A stretch of 23,649 bases of DNA from a virus: the IMG/VR virus record IMGVR_UViG_3300025030_001414, positions 1-23,649 of that record; one strand, 5' to 3'. The notes below the pieces were generated by a model. It did not search any database. It saw only the letters and a list, made by a program, of their open reading frames with translations, and was not told where the DNA came from. The position numbers and the translations under genes are program-made. Of the stretch, positions 4,311 to 10,519 are shown piece by piece. Position 1 is the first letter of the stretch. Each line of letters begins with the position of its first letter.

Positions 4311-6873
4311 CTGCCAACTGTATACCCTTCCACACGATACTTTTCGCCCCAGAGCGGACTTTTTCCAACCCCTGCGCGGCGAGTTTTTCCCCAAAGACAC
4401 GCTGCGAGATAGCAAACTCACCTCCATGTTCGCACCACCCCTTAAATGCTTGATACAACGCGGTTGCTTGAGACTCACCATCCAGTTCACACCGTTCTTC
4501 AATGAACCGCCCAACAATATCCATCTGCTCCCGATACGCTTGTGTTGCTGACCGAATGGAATCCGACATTGGCAAACCATCAACTTGCCATTTCAGACAC
4601 CCCTCAATTGCCCAATTCAGGATACCTGGCCATTCTTTCCTAAGCAACTCAAGTAAAATCGCCCGTGGGATTTGTTCTCGTTCAGAAATCTCTACAAGAA
4701 ACGGAACCAATCGGATGCGTCTCCATATTCCGTAATCAGTCCCGCGGATAATCGGCTTGTGATTCGTACCAATCCACAGCTTGTGGGTAGGTTCAAACTC
4801 AAACCAATTTTGGTACATGTAGCGAGCTTTCATTTTATCCCCACCCGTCAATCGCTTGACTAATGGCTCGTGGAGGCGCGCAAACTCTCCAATTTCGGTT
4901 GTTGCTACAAACCGAGCCCCCACCAAATCAGCAAGCCCCGTTGGGTGATTCTCATGTCGGCGCATGATGAGGAGGTCAGGTTCAGAGTGGCGCGCATATT
5001 CACCGAGCATCCCCATCAGTGTCTCAAGAAAGACAGTCTTTCCATTCGCGCCCTCACCATACAGAATCATCAAAACCTGCTCATGAATGCGTCCCGTCAA
5101 GGAATAGCCGACCGCGCACTGTAGAAAGTCAATAACTTCCGCATTCCCATCCATCCACAAATTCATCGCGTCCATCCAACGCGGGCATTTTGCAGTCGCA
5201 TCATACGTCACAGGCGCAAGTCTTGTTATAAGATGCTCCCGTTGGTACGTGACCAGCTCACCCATCTGGAGGTCAACCGTCCCATTCTCTACCGTCAGCC
5301 TCCACGGGTCAACATCCAGAGATTCAGGGATGATAGCAATCCCATGCTCTGATTTAGCCAACGAAATCATCGCCTCATACTTGGCACGGGTATCCGCTAT
5401 CTTTGCCTGAGCCCGAATAAACTTCGCACTCACATCATCACCTGACTCGAGTGCGTCAGCAGCATCTCTCAACATCTTCACTGTGACCGATTTCGCTCGT
5501 CTCATAATTTCAAGGGTACGATCCGTCCGCCATCGTTTGCCATCCCAAATCAGCCACTTATCCCAATCCCCACAGAAATGCAGATCGACCCCGTGCGACT
5601 TAACGAGTTGCTTCGCCCGCCACCCATCCGAAAACTGTATATCGTCCGATTTAGGGACAGTCGTCGCTTGCGCTGTCCCTAAATCGTCCCTGGTGACGTT
5701 ATTGGGCTTAGGGGTATCCACCACCCTATCCCGAGTGGAATCATCGGTAGGGCGGGCTGTTTTTGTTCTTCCAGAAGAACGTTTAGAACTCCCTTCAAAG
5801 AACGGTGTGGGGTCATAAACCCCACGAAAGTCCATCCAATTCCGACCCCGACACGAATCATGAGGACACACAAAGCCAAGCCGTCCACTGGCTTCCTGTT
5901 GTAGCTGCGCATCCCCTCGATGGTCTGGATTAAACGGGCAATCCATTCGCCACACGACATCGCTTCCTTTATCGCGTCGCTTGGCTTCGATGCTATAGTG
6001 AGCAAGGTAGCGGTCAACGTCGAGTCGTGGGTATTCACCACGAGACGGGTGAGTGGTGAGTGGTGAGTGGTGAGCAGTGAGTGGTGAGTGGTGAGCAGTG
6101 ACGGGTAACTGGAAGCTGGAAGGGATAAGAAGATCGATGATCGCGGATAGATCGACGCGTTCAATCATTTTAGGCGGTTCAAGAGATGCCCGTCGATGCG
6201 GGGCGTCGGGGGTGTTATCTCCCTTGACGGCGAGCGTACCGTAAACCTTCCATATCCGTGAAGGGTTGCCAACGGTGCGGTCTACGGATACAAGGTCATT
6301 ACTAAACGTGTCAGCCAGCCAGTCTAACAGACGTTTCATCTTGGCTTGCGTCTCTGGGGTATTGGAATAGCCGATTAGGGGAATGAGTCCGTGCGCACCG
6401 TTTCCACTCATAGCAGGAATGACAGGCACGCCGTGCGGTTCAAAGACTTCACAGATGATACGGTCGCGACAGGCAAGCGCGAGGGCAAGTTCGTTGTCAG
6501 AGGAAGGGGTGTCAGCAGGTCGGATGGGGTCCACATCAAAGGGGAACCACAGGATAGAAATGATGTCCTCGTCCTTTGCGGTGACTTTGACCCCGAACGC
6601 GAGTTTGTTATGCGAGCGGCGCATCAGCTTCAGGTCGCACGGGTTGAGCGTGGCGTAAATCGCAGCCTTGCCATCAAACGGCGCAATGTTACGGGCGGCT
6701 TTTTCGTAATCAGTGTAATAGCCCGCAACGACCTTGCCAACGTATTCACGCCTACCGTTTACCACAACGTAGGAGGTCTTCGGTATGATACGAATTTCAG
6801 TACACCCGCCCGCTTCAATATGGGAAAGTAAGGTTAAGAACCGCTCAACAGGGTTCATAATAGGTTCCATCAT
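4240..6873 (-). CDS. P4-type primase-helicase (AEP primase + D5_N + SF3 helicase)
   Basis: An 877-residue replication protein that would unwind the phage origin and synthesise primers. Residues 1-250 resemble an archaeo-eukaryotic primase domain: the FDVD metal-binding motif at 112-115, SGNGAHG at 156-162 and DRTVGNPSRIWKVYGT near 198-213. A probable zinc site follows at 312-341 (Cys312, His318, Cys336, His338, Cys341). Residues 420-590 match the D5_N linker, and 600-730 the superfamily 3 helicase: Walker A GEGANGKT (606-613), Walker B FVATTEIGE (655-663) and motif C KLWIGTNHKP (698-707). Residues about 257-276 are encoded by heptamer repeats in the linker between primase and zinc parts. AAAGGA lies 3-6 nt before the two possible ATGs at 6873 and 6870. 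Confidence 0.93.
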   Translation of the reverse strand: MMEPIMNPVERFLTLLSHIEAGGCTEIRIIPKTSYVVVNGRREYVGKVVAGYYTDYEKAARNIAPFDGKAAIYATLNPCDLKLMRRSHNKLAFGVKVTAKDEDIISILWFPFDVDPIRPADTPSSDNELALALACRDRIICEVFEPHGVPVIPAMSGNGAHGLIPLIGYSNTPETQAKMKRLLDWLADTFSNDLVSVDRTVGNPSRIWKVYGTLAVKGDNTPDAPHRRASLEPPKMIERVDLSAIIDLLIPSSFQLPVTAHHSPLTAHHSPLTTHPSRGEYPRLDVDRYLAHYSIEAKRRDKGSDVVWRMDCPFNPDHRGDAQLQQEASGRLGFVCPHDSCRGRNWMDFRGVYDPTPFFEGSSKRSSGRTKTARPTDDSTRDRVVDTPKPNNVTRDDLGTAQATTVPKSDDIQFSDGWRAKQLVKSHGVDLHFCGDWDKWLIWDGKRWRTDRTLEIMRRAKSVTVKMLRDAADALESGDDVSAKFIRAQAKIADTRAKYEAMISLAKSEHGIAIIPESLDVDPWRLTVENGTVDLQMGELVTYQREHLITRLAPVTYDATAKCPRWMDAMNLWMDGNAEVIDFLQCAVGYSLTGRIHEQVLMILYGEGANGKTVFLETLMGMLGEYARHSEPDLLIMRRHENHPTGLADLVGARFVATTEIGEFARLHEPLVKRLTGGDKMKARYMYQNWFEFEPTHKLWIGTNHKPIIRGTDYGIWRRIRLVPFLVEISEREQIPRAILLELLRKEWPGILNWAIEGCLKWQVDGLPMSDSIRSATQAYREQMDIVGRFIEERCELDGESQATALYQAFKGWCEHGGEFAISQRVFGEKLAAQGLEKVRSGAKSIVWKGIQLAVSVPLEQPYTGHVGNGHAGSELI
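6050..6105. repeat. heptamer tandem repeat inside the primase-helicase gene
   Basis: Seven heptamers, TGAGTGG or TGAGCAG, run from 6050 to 6098, followed by a variant TGACGGG. On the coding strand they read as (A/T)HHSPLT units with a seven-residue period. They resemble the short tandemly repeated repetitive sequences known from filamentous cyanobacteria. The location between domains explains why the protein tolerates them. Confidence 0.9.
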
Positions 6874-6886
6874 AAATCCTTTCAGG

Positions 6887-6915
6887 TTGCGCCAGTACAG
6901 GATTTATGGTACAAT
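6887..6915 (+). promoter_or_regulatory. candidate promoter of an antisense RNA
   Basis: TTGCGC (6887-6892) and TACAAT (6910-6915) are separated by 17 nt on the plus strand, predicting transcription from about 6922 away from the primase-helicase gene. No plus-strand protein gene follows, but an intrinsic terminator lies 100 nt further on. Confidence 0.45.
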
Positions 6916-6981
6916 TCCTATACCAACGCAGGTTAATGGATAGACAAGTTGGCTTATGGAGGAAAGCCCTAAGCCTTCTTA

Positions 6982-7011
6982 ATTGTAACACAAATTCAAA
7001 AAGAAACACAA
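6982..7011 (-). promoter_or_regulatory. candidate primase-helicase promoter
   Basis: On the minus strand, TTGTGT (7006-7011) and TACAAT (6982-6987) are separated by 18 nt. Transcription would start near 6975, giving a leader of about 100 nt before the primase-helicase start. The -35 match is weak. Confidence 0.35.
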
Positions 7012-7023
7012 CAACTGAAAATC

Positions 7024-7055
7024 GCCCTGGAAAGCAAAGATGCCAGGGCTTTTTT
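7024..7055 (+). terminator. intrinsic terminator
   Basis: The stem GCCCTGG (7024-7030) pairs with CCAGGGC (7043-7049) over a 12-nt loop and is followed by six T on the plus strand. On the minus strand the stem is followed only by GATTTTC, so the main direction is plus. It lies just beyond the stop of the MerR/excisionase-like gene, where minus-strand transcription from 7263 may also slow. Confidence 0.75.
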
Positions 7056-7263
7056 ATTTCCGCTCTCCAAGCCGAGGAGAGCCTCGTGCTTCCTGTTCCC
7101 GCAATTGACGTGCCACTTGCGAAAGCTCAGTTACATCAATAAGCAGACAGGGCCCGACCACCATTTTAGGTGTTATCAGCCCGCGCTTCATCCAGAGGGA
7201 GACAGTCCCTTTGGTAATCCCCACCCGTTTCGCCGCAGCAGTACACGTCATCAAGTTTTCCAT
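7054..7263 (-). CDS. MerR/excisionase-like winged-helix DNA-binding protein
   Basis: A 69-residue regulator. Residues 6-50 show the helix-turn-helix and wing of the MerR/Xis class: TAAAKRVGITKGTVSLWMKR, then GLITPKMVVGPCLLIDVTEL. ATG 7263 is the first plausible start, with AAAGGAGG 13 nt upstream. The frame is open further upstream, but that part reads AT-rich promoter sequence. It is transcribed divergently from the structural operon and lies between it and the primase-helicase. It could therefore be an excisionase, a replication regulator, or the repressor of the late promoter. The upstream plus-strand ATATGAT (7296-7302) resembles the operator of the ribbon-helix-helix gene. Confidence 0.75.
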   Translation of the reverse strand: MENLMTCTAAAKRVGITKGTVSLWMKRGLITPKMVVGPCLLIDVTELSQVARQLREQEARGSPRLGERK

Positions 7264-7350
7264 TCTTTTTGTAAATCCTCCTTTCTCTAGGCACAATATG
7301 ATAACATATATCGTGATAAAAAAGCCAAAAAAAAGCCGCGTCAAATAAAA

Positions 7351-7403
7351 ATCACACTTTTTTCTTGACATCACCCCACACCATTCATATAATTAAGTGT
7401 GAT
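7351..7403 (+). promoter_or_regulatory. consensus promoter of the structural operon, flanked by a 9-bp inverted repeat
   Basis: TTGACA (7365-7370) and TATAAT (7388-7393) with 17-nt spacing form a perfect sigma70-type promoter. A start near 7400 gives a leader of about 36 nt before ATG 7436. Exact inverted repeats ATCACACTT (7351-7359) and AAGTGTGAT (7395-7403) bracket the promoter, about four helical turns apart. They are likely repressor sites that would block RNA polymerase binding. Confidence 0.85.
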
Positions 7404-7435
7404 AATTCGTCTCATTTAACAAACATGAGGGTATT

Positions 7436-8404
7436 ATGGCACACTACAGCATAAAGGACAAATCGCCTATATGGGGAAGCGTCAACAAGTCAACCCTTCC
7501 AATAGAAGCCTTTGCCTATCCTCATGCGATGATGCTTGCTGGGAAGATGACAGAAAAAAAGGCTCTCTACCTTCCCAAGTCAGAGTGGAAGTTACCCCAC
7601 CATTGGGAATCTGAAGGAAAACTCTGGGCACACCCAACAGGAGTTCAACTTGCCCTTCAAGCCATGGGGGCAGGACTCATGGGACAGAAAGTCAAACTTC
7701 CTGCCAGTGCCACAAGCATCGTAAGGGCACACCTAAACCAACATCTGAAAGGAGTAGAGCGTGTGAATACCAAGAAAGCAAAACAGAAAAAGGTTATAAC
7801 CGCCGAGCAAGCATTAGATCACCTGGAACAAATCGAGAACAACGATACAACCGTTCTCGACATTGAGGGATTAGCTCGTTGCATTGAAAGCCAAGAAGAA
7901 GCACTGACTCAGTTATGCACCTCACTTGACTTAGAAGAAGTCAATCTCAAGAATGCACAATCTCAAATTGAAAAGTTGGTTGCCGAGAAACAAAAAGTTG
8001 AGAAGCTAACCACCGATCTCACCACAAGTCTCACAACCATCAAGACACTTGAGACCGAAAGGGATACGATAAAATCCGAGAAAGAAAAAACCGACACTCT
8101 CTTTACGCTGCTAACCACAGAACGAGACACACTTCAAGCCACAGTCAACACCCGTCATAAAAAGTTAGTCTCACAAATTGTTGGCAAACACGAGTTAGTT
8201 GGACATGATAAATTAGCAGTCGAGGCATTCAAGACCCGCGCAGAGAAGCTCACGTTTGACGAACTCGATGCAGAGATGACAACGATCACGAAACAACTTG
8301 AGGAGAGCTGGGGGCCTGCCATCCGAATAAGCCAGCCCGCAGATGGGGTAGAAGCCCTGACCCGTCCACTCAACCTAGCAAAACTGCAAGGATTTCGAGT
8401 ATGA
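7436..8404 (+). CDS. putative capsid scaffolding / head assembly protein
   Basis: A 322-residue protein, the first of the rightward operon, with GAGG about 6 nt upstream. Residues 12-105 (SVNKSTLPIEAFAYPH, KALYLPKSEWKLPHH, KLWAHPTGVQLALQAMGA, RAHLNQHLKG) resemble a small domain seen in phage head-assembly proteins (DUF6582-like, from memory). Residues about 150-240 form a long coiled coil rich in Thr, Lys and Glu, and 255-290 another short helix. A coiled-coil protein directly before decoration and capsid genes is typical of a scaffold. The assignment rests on position and architecture, not on a clear family motif. Its stop overlaps the next start (ATGA). Confidence 0.55.
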   Translation: MAHYSIKDKSPIWGSVNKSTLPIEAFAYPHAMMLAGKMTEKKALYLPKSEWKLPHHWESEGKLWAHPTGVQLALQAMGAGLMGQKVKLPASATSIVRAHLNQHLKGVERVNTKKAKQKKVITAEQALDHLEQIENNDTTVLDIEGLARCIESQEEALTQLCTSLDLEEVNLKNAQSQIEKLVAEKQKVEKLTTDLTTSLTTIKTLETERDTIKSEKEKTDTLFTLLTTERDTLQATVNTRHKKLVSQIVGKHELVGHDKLAVEAFKTRAEKLTFDELDAEMTTITKQLEESWGPAIRISQPADGVEALTRPLNLAKLQGFRV

Positions 8405-8727
8405 GGAAGAAATGCTCAATGCTGAATGTTCAATGTTTTTCATTCATCATTCATCATTTAACATTCATAATTACAATGGCCCAGCGAATCAAAGGGTTCT
8501 TAACAGAGAACAAGCCCACTCACACAGATACAGTGATGCGAATCGAGAAAGGAGACATTGTACTCCTACGCAACGAGTATCTGGAGGTGGACGGCTTCTT
8601 CCGAACACACAAAGGAAAACTCTGCATGAGGCTTGGTATCCCGAAGGAACGAGAGAAGTTTCGTCACTGGGCACAGAAGAACCCTCATAAGGTCAAACAC
8701 TTAGAAACATGCACCACCCTATTATGA
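8401..8727 (+). CDS. hypothetical protein with repeat-derived N-terminus
   Basis: A 108-residue protein. ATG 8401 overlaps the upstream stop and has AAGGA about 8 nt before it, so this start is preferred. Residues 1-25 are encoded by a short-repeat tract (MLNVQCFSFIIHHLTFIIT). The probable original protein begins MAQRIKGFLTENK at 8476 and continues with a small beta-rich domain (GDIVLLRNEYLEVDGFF, GKLCMRLGIPKER), possibly an SH3-like barrel. Position between scaffold and decoration genes suggests a head-related role. No family recognised. Confidence 0.55.
   Translation: MRKKCSMLNVQCFSFIIHHLTFIITMAQRIKGFLTENKPTHTDTVMRIEKGDIVLLRNEYLEVDGFFRTHKGKLCMRLGIPKEREKFRHWAQKNPHKVKHLETCTTLL
8410..8475. 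repeat. ATTCATCATT-type short-repeat tract
   Basis: AATGCTGAATG, ATTCATCATTCATCATTT and ACATTCATAATT units fill 66 nt at the 5' end of a reading frame. They match the repeat style at 1622-1710. The tract keeps the frame open and adds about 22 codons upstream of an internal ATG at 8476. Confidence 0.8.
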
Positions 8728-8785
8728 AGAATTGAGGATTGACGATTTCGGATTGGAAGCGATCCTTCTTCAATTCCGCAATTCC
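8728..8785. repeat. intergenic GAATTG/CAATTC repeat tract
   Basis: GAATTGAGGATTG, CGGATTGG and the inverted TTCAATTCCGCAATTCC occupy the gap before the decoration gene. The inverted elements (AGAATTG with CAATTC) could fold as a hairpin. A clean ribosome binding site follows directly, at 8789-8795. Confidence 0.55.
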
Positions 8786-8802
8786 ACAAGGAGGATAACA
8801 CG

Positions 8803-9273
8803 ATGCCAACATGGGCAGATACAGCAGGAACCGCCGATAAGGTGAGAAGTCCCCAACCCGAAGGAGATAAAGTCGCCTATTTTGCAGTTGAGATTATCAG
8901 AACCGCCAGCGTTCGAGAGTTCGTCGAGACCGATTTAGACGACAGAAAAATATGCGCAGTCCTCGAATCAACAGGCAATACACCAACCGTCGGGAAGGGC
9001 GCAGATGGAGACCCCGCCTTCGGGTTCATCGAGGACATCAGTGAGGACGGCGCGGTCGCAGATGTTCTCATTCTAGGTATCTCCAGTGATGTCGCTTACG
9101 CCGCCGCATCCGAAGACCCTGATGTTGGAGATGCCATACAGTCAAAAGGTGACGGCACAGTGAAACAGGCTATAGCCACTCCCACAATTTCCGCAGGACA
9201 ACGTAACATTGGACGCGGGCATGTCATTTACAAGAATACGACCGATTCATACTGTCGTATCTTGTGGGTTTAA
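8803..9273 (+). CDS. putative head decoration protein
   Basis: A 156-residue protein with AAGGAGG about 8 nt before its ATG. The second half (GFIEDISEDGAVADVLILGI, GDAIQSKGDGTVKQAIATP, AGQRNIGRGHVIYKNTTDSY) follows the beta-rich pattern of small phage decoration/stabilisation proteins (DUF2190-like). Those proteins have a Gly-rich turn, GDxxxxxxDGxV, then a final strand. It lies directly before the capsid protein gene, where such proteins usually are. It would bind the outside of the mature head. The family assignment is from pattern recognition and needs a profile search. Confidence 0.65.
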   Translation: MPTWADTAGTADKVRSPQPEGDKVAYFAVEIIRTASVREFVETDLDDRKICAVLESTGNTPTVGKGADGDPAFGFIEDISEDGAVADVLILGISSDVAYAAASEDPDVGDAIQSKGDGTVKQAIATPTISAGQRNIGRGHVIYKNTTDSYCRILWV

Positions 9274-9286
9274 GGAGGAACACACA

Positions 9287-10507
9287 TTGCGACAACCATT
9301 CACAGAATATGCACAACGCATCAAACAAACCCAGGGCATGCTCAACACATTGTACGGAAATGTTGAGAACACCTACATGATGTCACTTGATATGACAGGC
9401 GCACAGAAACTCGCGGACACCGTGAAGCACTGGTCACAAACCCGCTCCACCGAGCTCTATCACACGGCTAAAGACAAAGGGATGTATCCGTGGGAAACCT
9501 TAGAAGACATGGACCCCTCCCCCCGAAATCTGGAGGGTCAGATTATTGCTCCACTCGATGCAATGGAACGCTGTCTTTATGCACTTGGACAGAATCTTTC
9601 CCAAATGACAGTCGATCAGTTTTATGCAGGCCCCGCCATGATTCTCGGGCCCGCCATGATCCTTCGCTGGATTCGTGAAGGAATCTTGATGGGCAGTGGG
9701 AGCATGGGACTCTTTGCCATTGACCGCCGCACCGTTGGATTAACCGCCCATCCCCTCTACCTGGAGGGACAAACCGCCGCGGGTGCTGCCGCACAAGCCC
9801 CTCCCACGACAACCGACGCCAAGCGATTAGGTGCTGTTGGAGCCCAGGGGCTTCCCACTACCAAGATTGGATATCGTGATAAGACCGTCAACATCGGCAC
9901 CTTCGGACGCAACCTCGTCTTTGAGGACGCCTTTGTCAAATACGCCACCATGCAAGAACTCCGAATGATATTCATCTTCCTCGGGCTTCAGATGGCATGG
10001 GACGATCGCGGAAACATCTTCGAGATTATAGACGTCGGCGACGGCGTGAGTGGTGCCCCTCCAACCCGACTTCAGATTAGTGGAGGCGGTGGCGCTGGAA
10101 CGCTTGTGTTCAAAGACCTCATCACCGCGATCGTGCGCATGAATGAAGGTGGATTCAAGGTGACACATTGGATTGGAGAGTCCGATTCGCTGATCGACTT
10201 TCTCACGCTCTCTCAGTTCTCAGGTGCGAATGAACGCGACACCACGCTGAGGGAATTACTCTCGCAGGACGGCCCACTCGCCACTCCATTAGGATACCTA
10301 CTCACATCACCCAATCCACCCGCGGATGCTGACCACCTTGGCTTCTTCGATTCACGGTGGGCAATCGCACGAGTTGAGGAAACTCCCATCACCATTAACA
10401 CCGACAAGGTGCTCGAGATGATTTGGGAGCAGATTGCCATTCACGCCCGATGGGCCTTCTACAAACTTTTTCCCGACAGCAGCGGGGTCGTCGACTTTTC
10501 GGCATAA
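9287..10507 (+). CDS. major capsid protein (HK97 fold)
   Basis: A 406-residue protein, a usual length for an HK97-type capsid subunit. TTG 9287 is chosen because AAGGAGG lies 8 nt upstream. An in-frame ATG at 9209 would force a long overlap with the decoration gene. The protein starts RQPFTEYAQRIKQTQGML, has a helical N-terminal region, a Gly/Ala-rich loop (GQTAAGAAAQAPPTTTDAKR), strands around GYRDKTVNIGTFGRNLVFED, and an A-domain-like end (GFFDSRWAIARVEETPITIN). It sits between decoration and fibre genes. Residues 115-126 repeat GPAMIL twice in tandem. No protease site can be assigned with certainty. Confidence 0.8.
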   Translation: MRQPFTEYAQRIKQTQGMLNTLYGNVENTYMMSLDMTGAQKLADTVKHWSQTRSTELYHTAKDKGMYPWETLEDMDPSPRNLEGQIIAPLDAMERCLYALGQNLSQMTVDQFYAGPAMILGPAMILRWIREGILMGSGSMGLFAIDRRTVGLTAHPLYLEGQTAAGAAAQAPPTTTDAKRLGAVGAQGLPTTKIGYRDKTVNIGTFGRNLVFEDAFVKYATMQELRMIFIFLGLQMAWDDRGNIFEIIDVGDGVSGAPPTRLQISGGGGAGTLVFKDLITAIVRMNEGGFKVTHWIGESDSLIDFLTLSQFSGANERDTTLRELLSQDGPLATPLGYLLTSPNPPADADHLGFFDSRWAIARVEETPITINTDKVLEMIWEQIAIHARWAFYKLFPDSSGVVDFSA

Positions 10508-10519
10508 GGAGGAATAATC

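Larger units (their letters stand above)
6922..7056 (+). ncRNA. candidate antisense RNA opposite the primase-helicase leader
   Basis: A promoter-like pair at 6887-6915 and an intrinsic terminator at 7024-7055 bracket about 130 nt without a credible reading frame. Inside are a hairpin (GGCTTA 6951-6956 with TAAGCC 6970-6975, extended by GG/CC, 7-nt loop AGGAAAG) and a longer-range pairing CCAAC (6923-6927) with GTTGG (6948-6952). The RNA would be complementary to the 5' leader of the primase-helicase mRNA. This is the arrangement of counter-transcribed RNAs that limit replication initiators in plasmids. Inference only; no expression evidence. Confidence 0.4.

Noticed and set aside
6050-6105. 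CRISPR-like array
   Set aside because: Units are seven bases with no spacers and lie inside a coding sequence.
6391-6831. Plus-strand open frame of 146 codons
   Set aside because: Antisense to the conserved primase domain and without start signals.
6922-7000. Possible tRNA in the control region
   Set aside because: Hairpins do not form a cloverleaf; no T-loop GTTCRA motif or CCA-end stem.
6906-7142. Plus-strand open frame of 78 codons overlapping the candidate RNA
   Set aside because: No ribosome binding site, runs through the terminator hairpin and T-run, and shows no domain-like composition.
9209-9286. Upstream ATG start for the capsid protein
   Set aside because: It lies inside the decoration gene without a ribosome binding site, whereas TTG 9287 has a perfect one.
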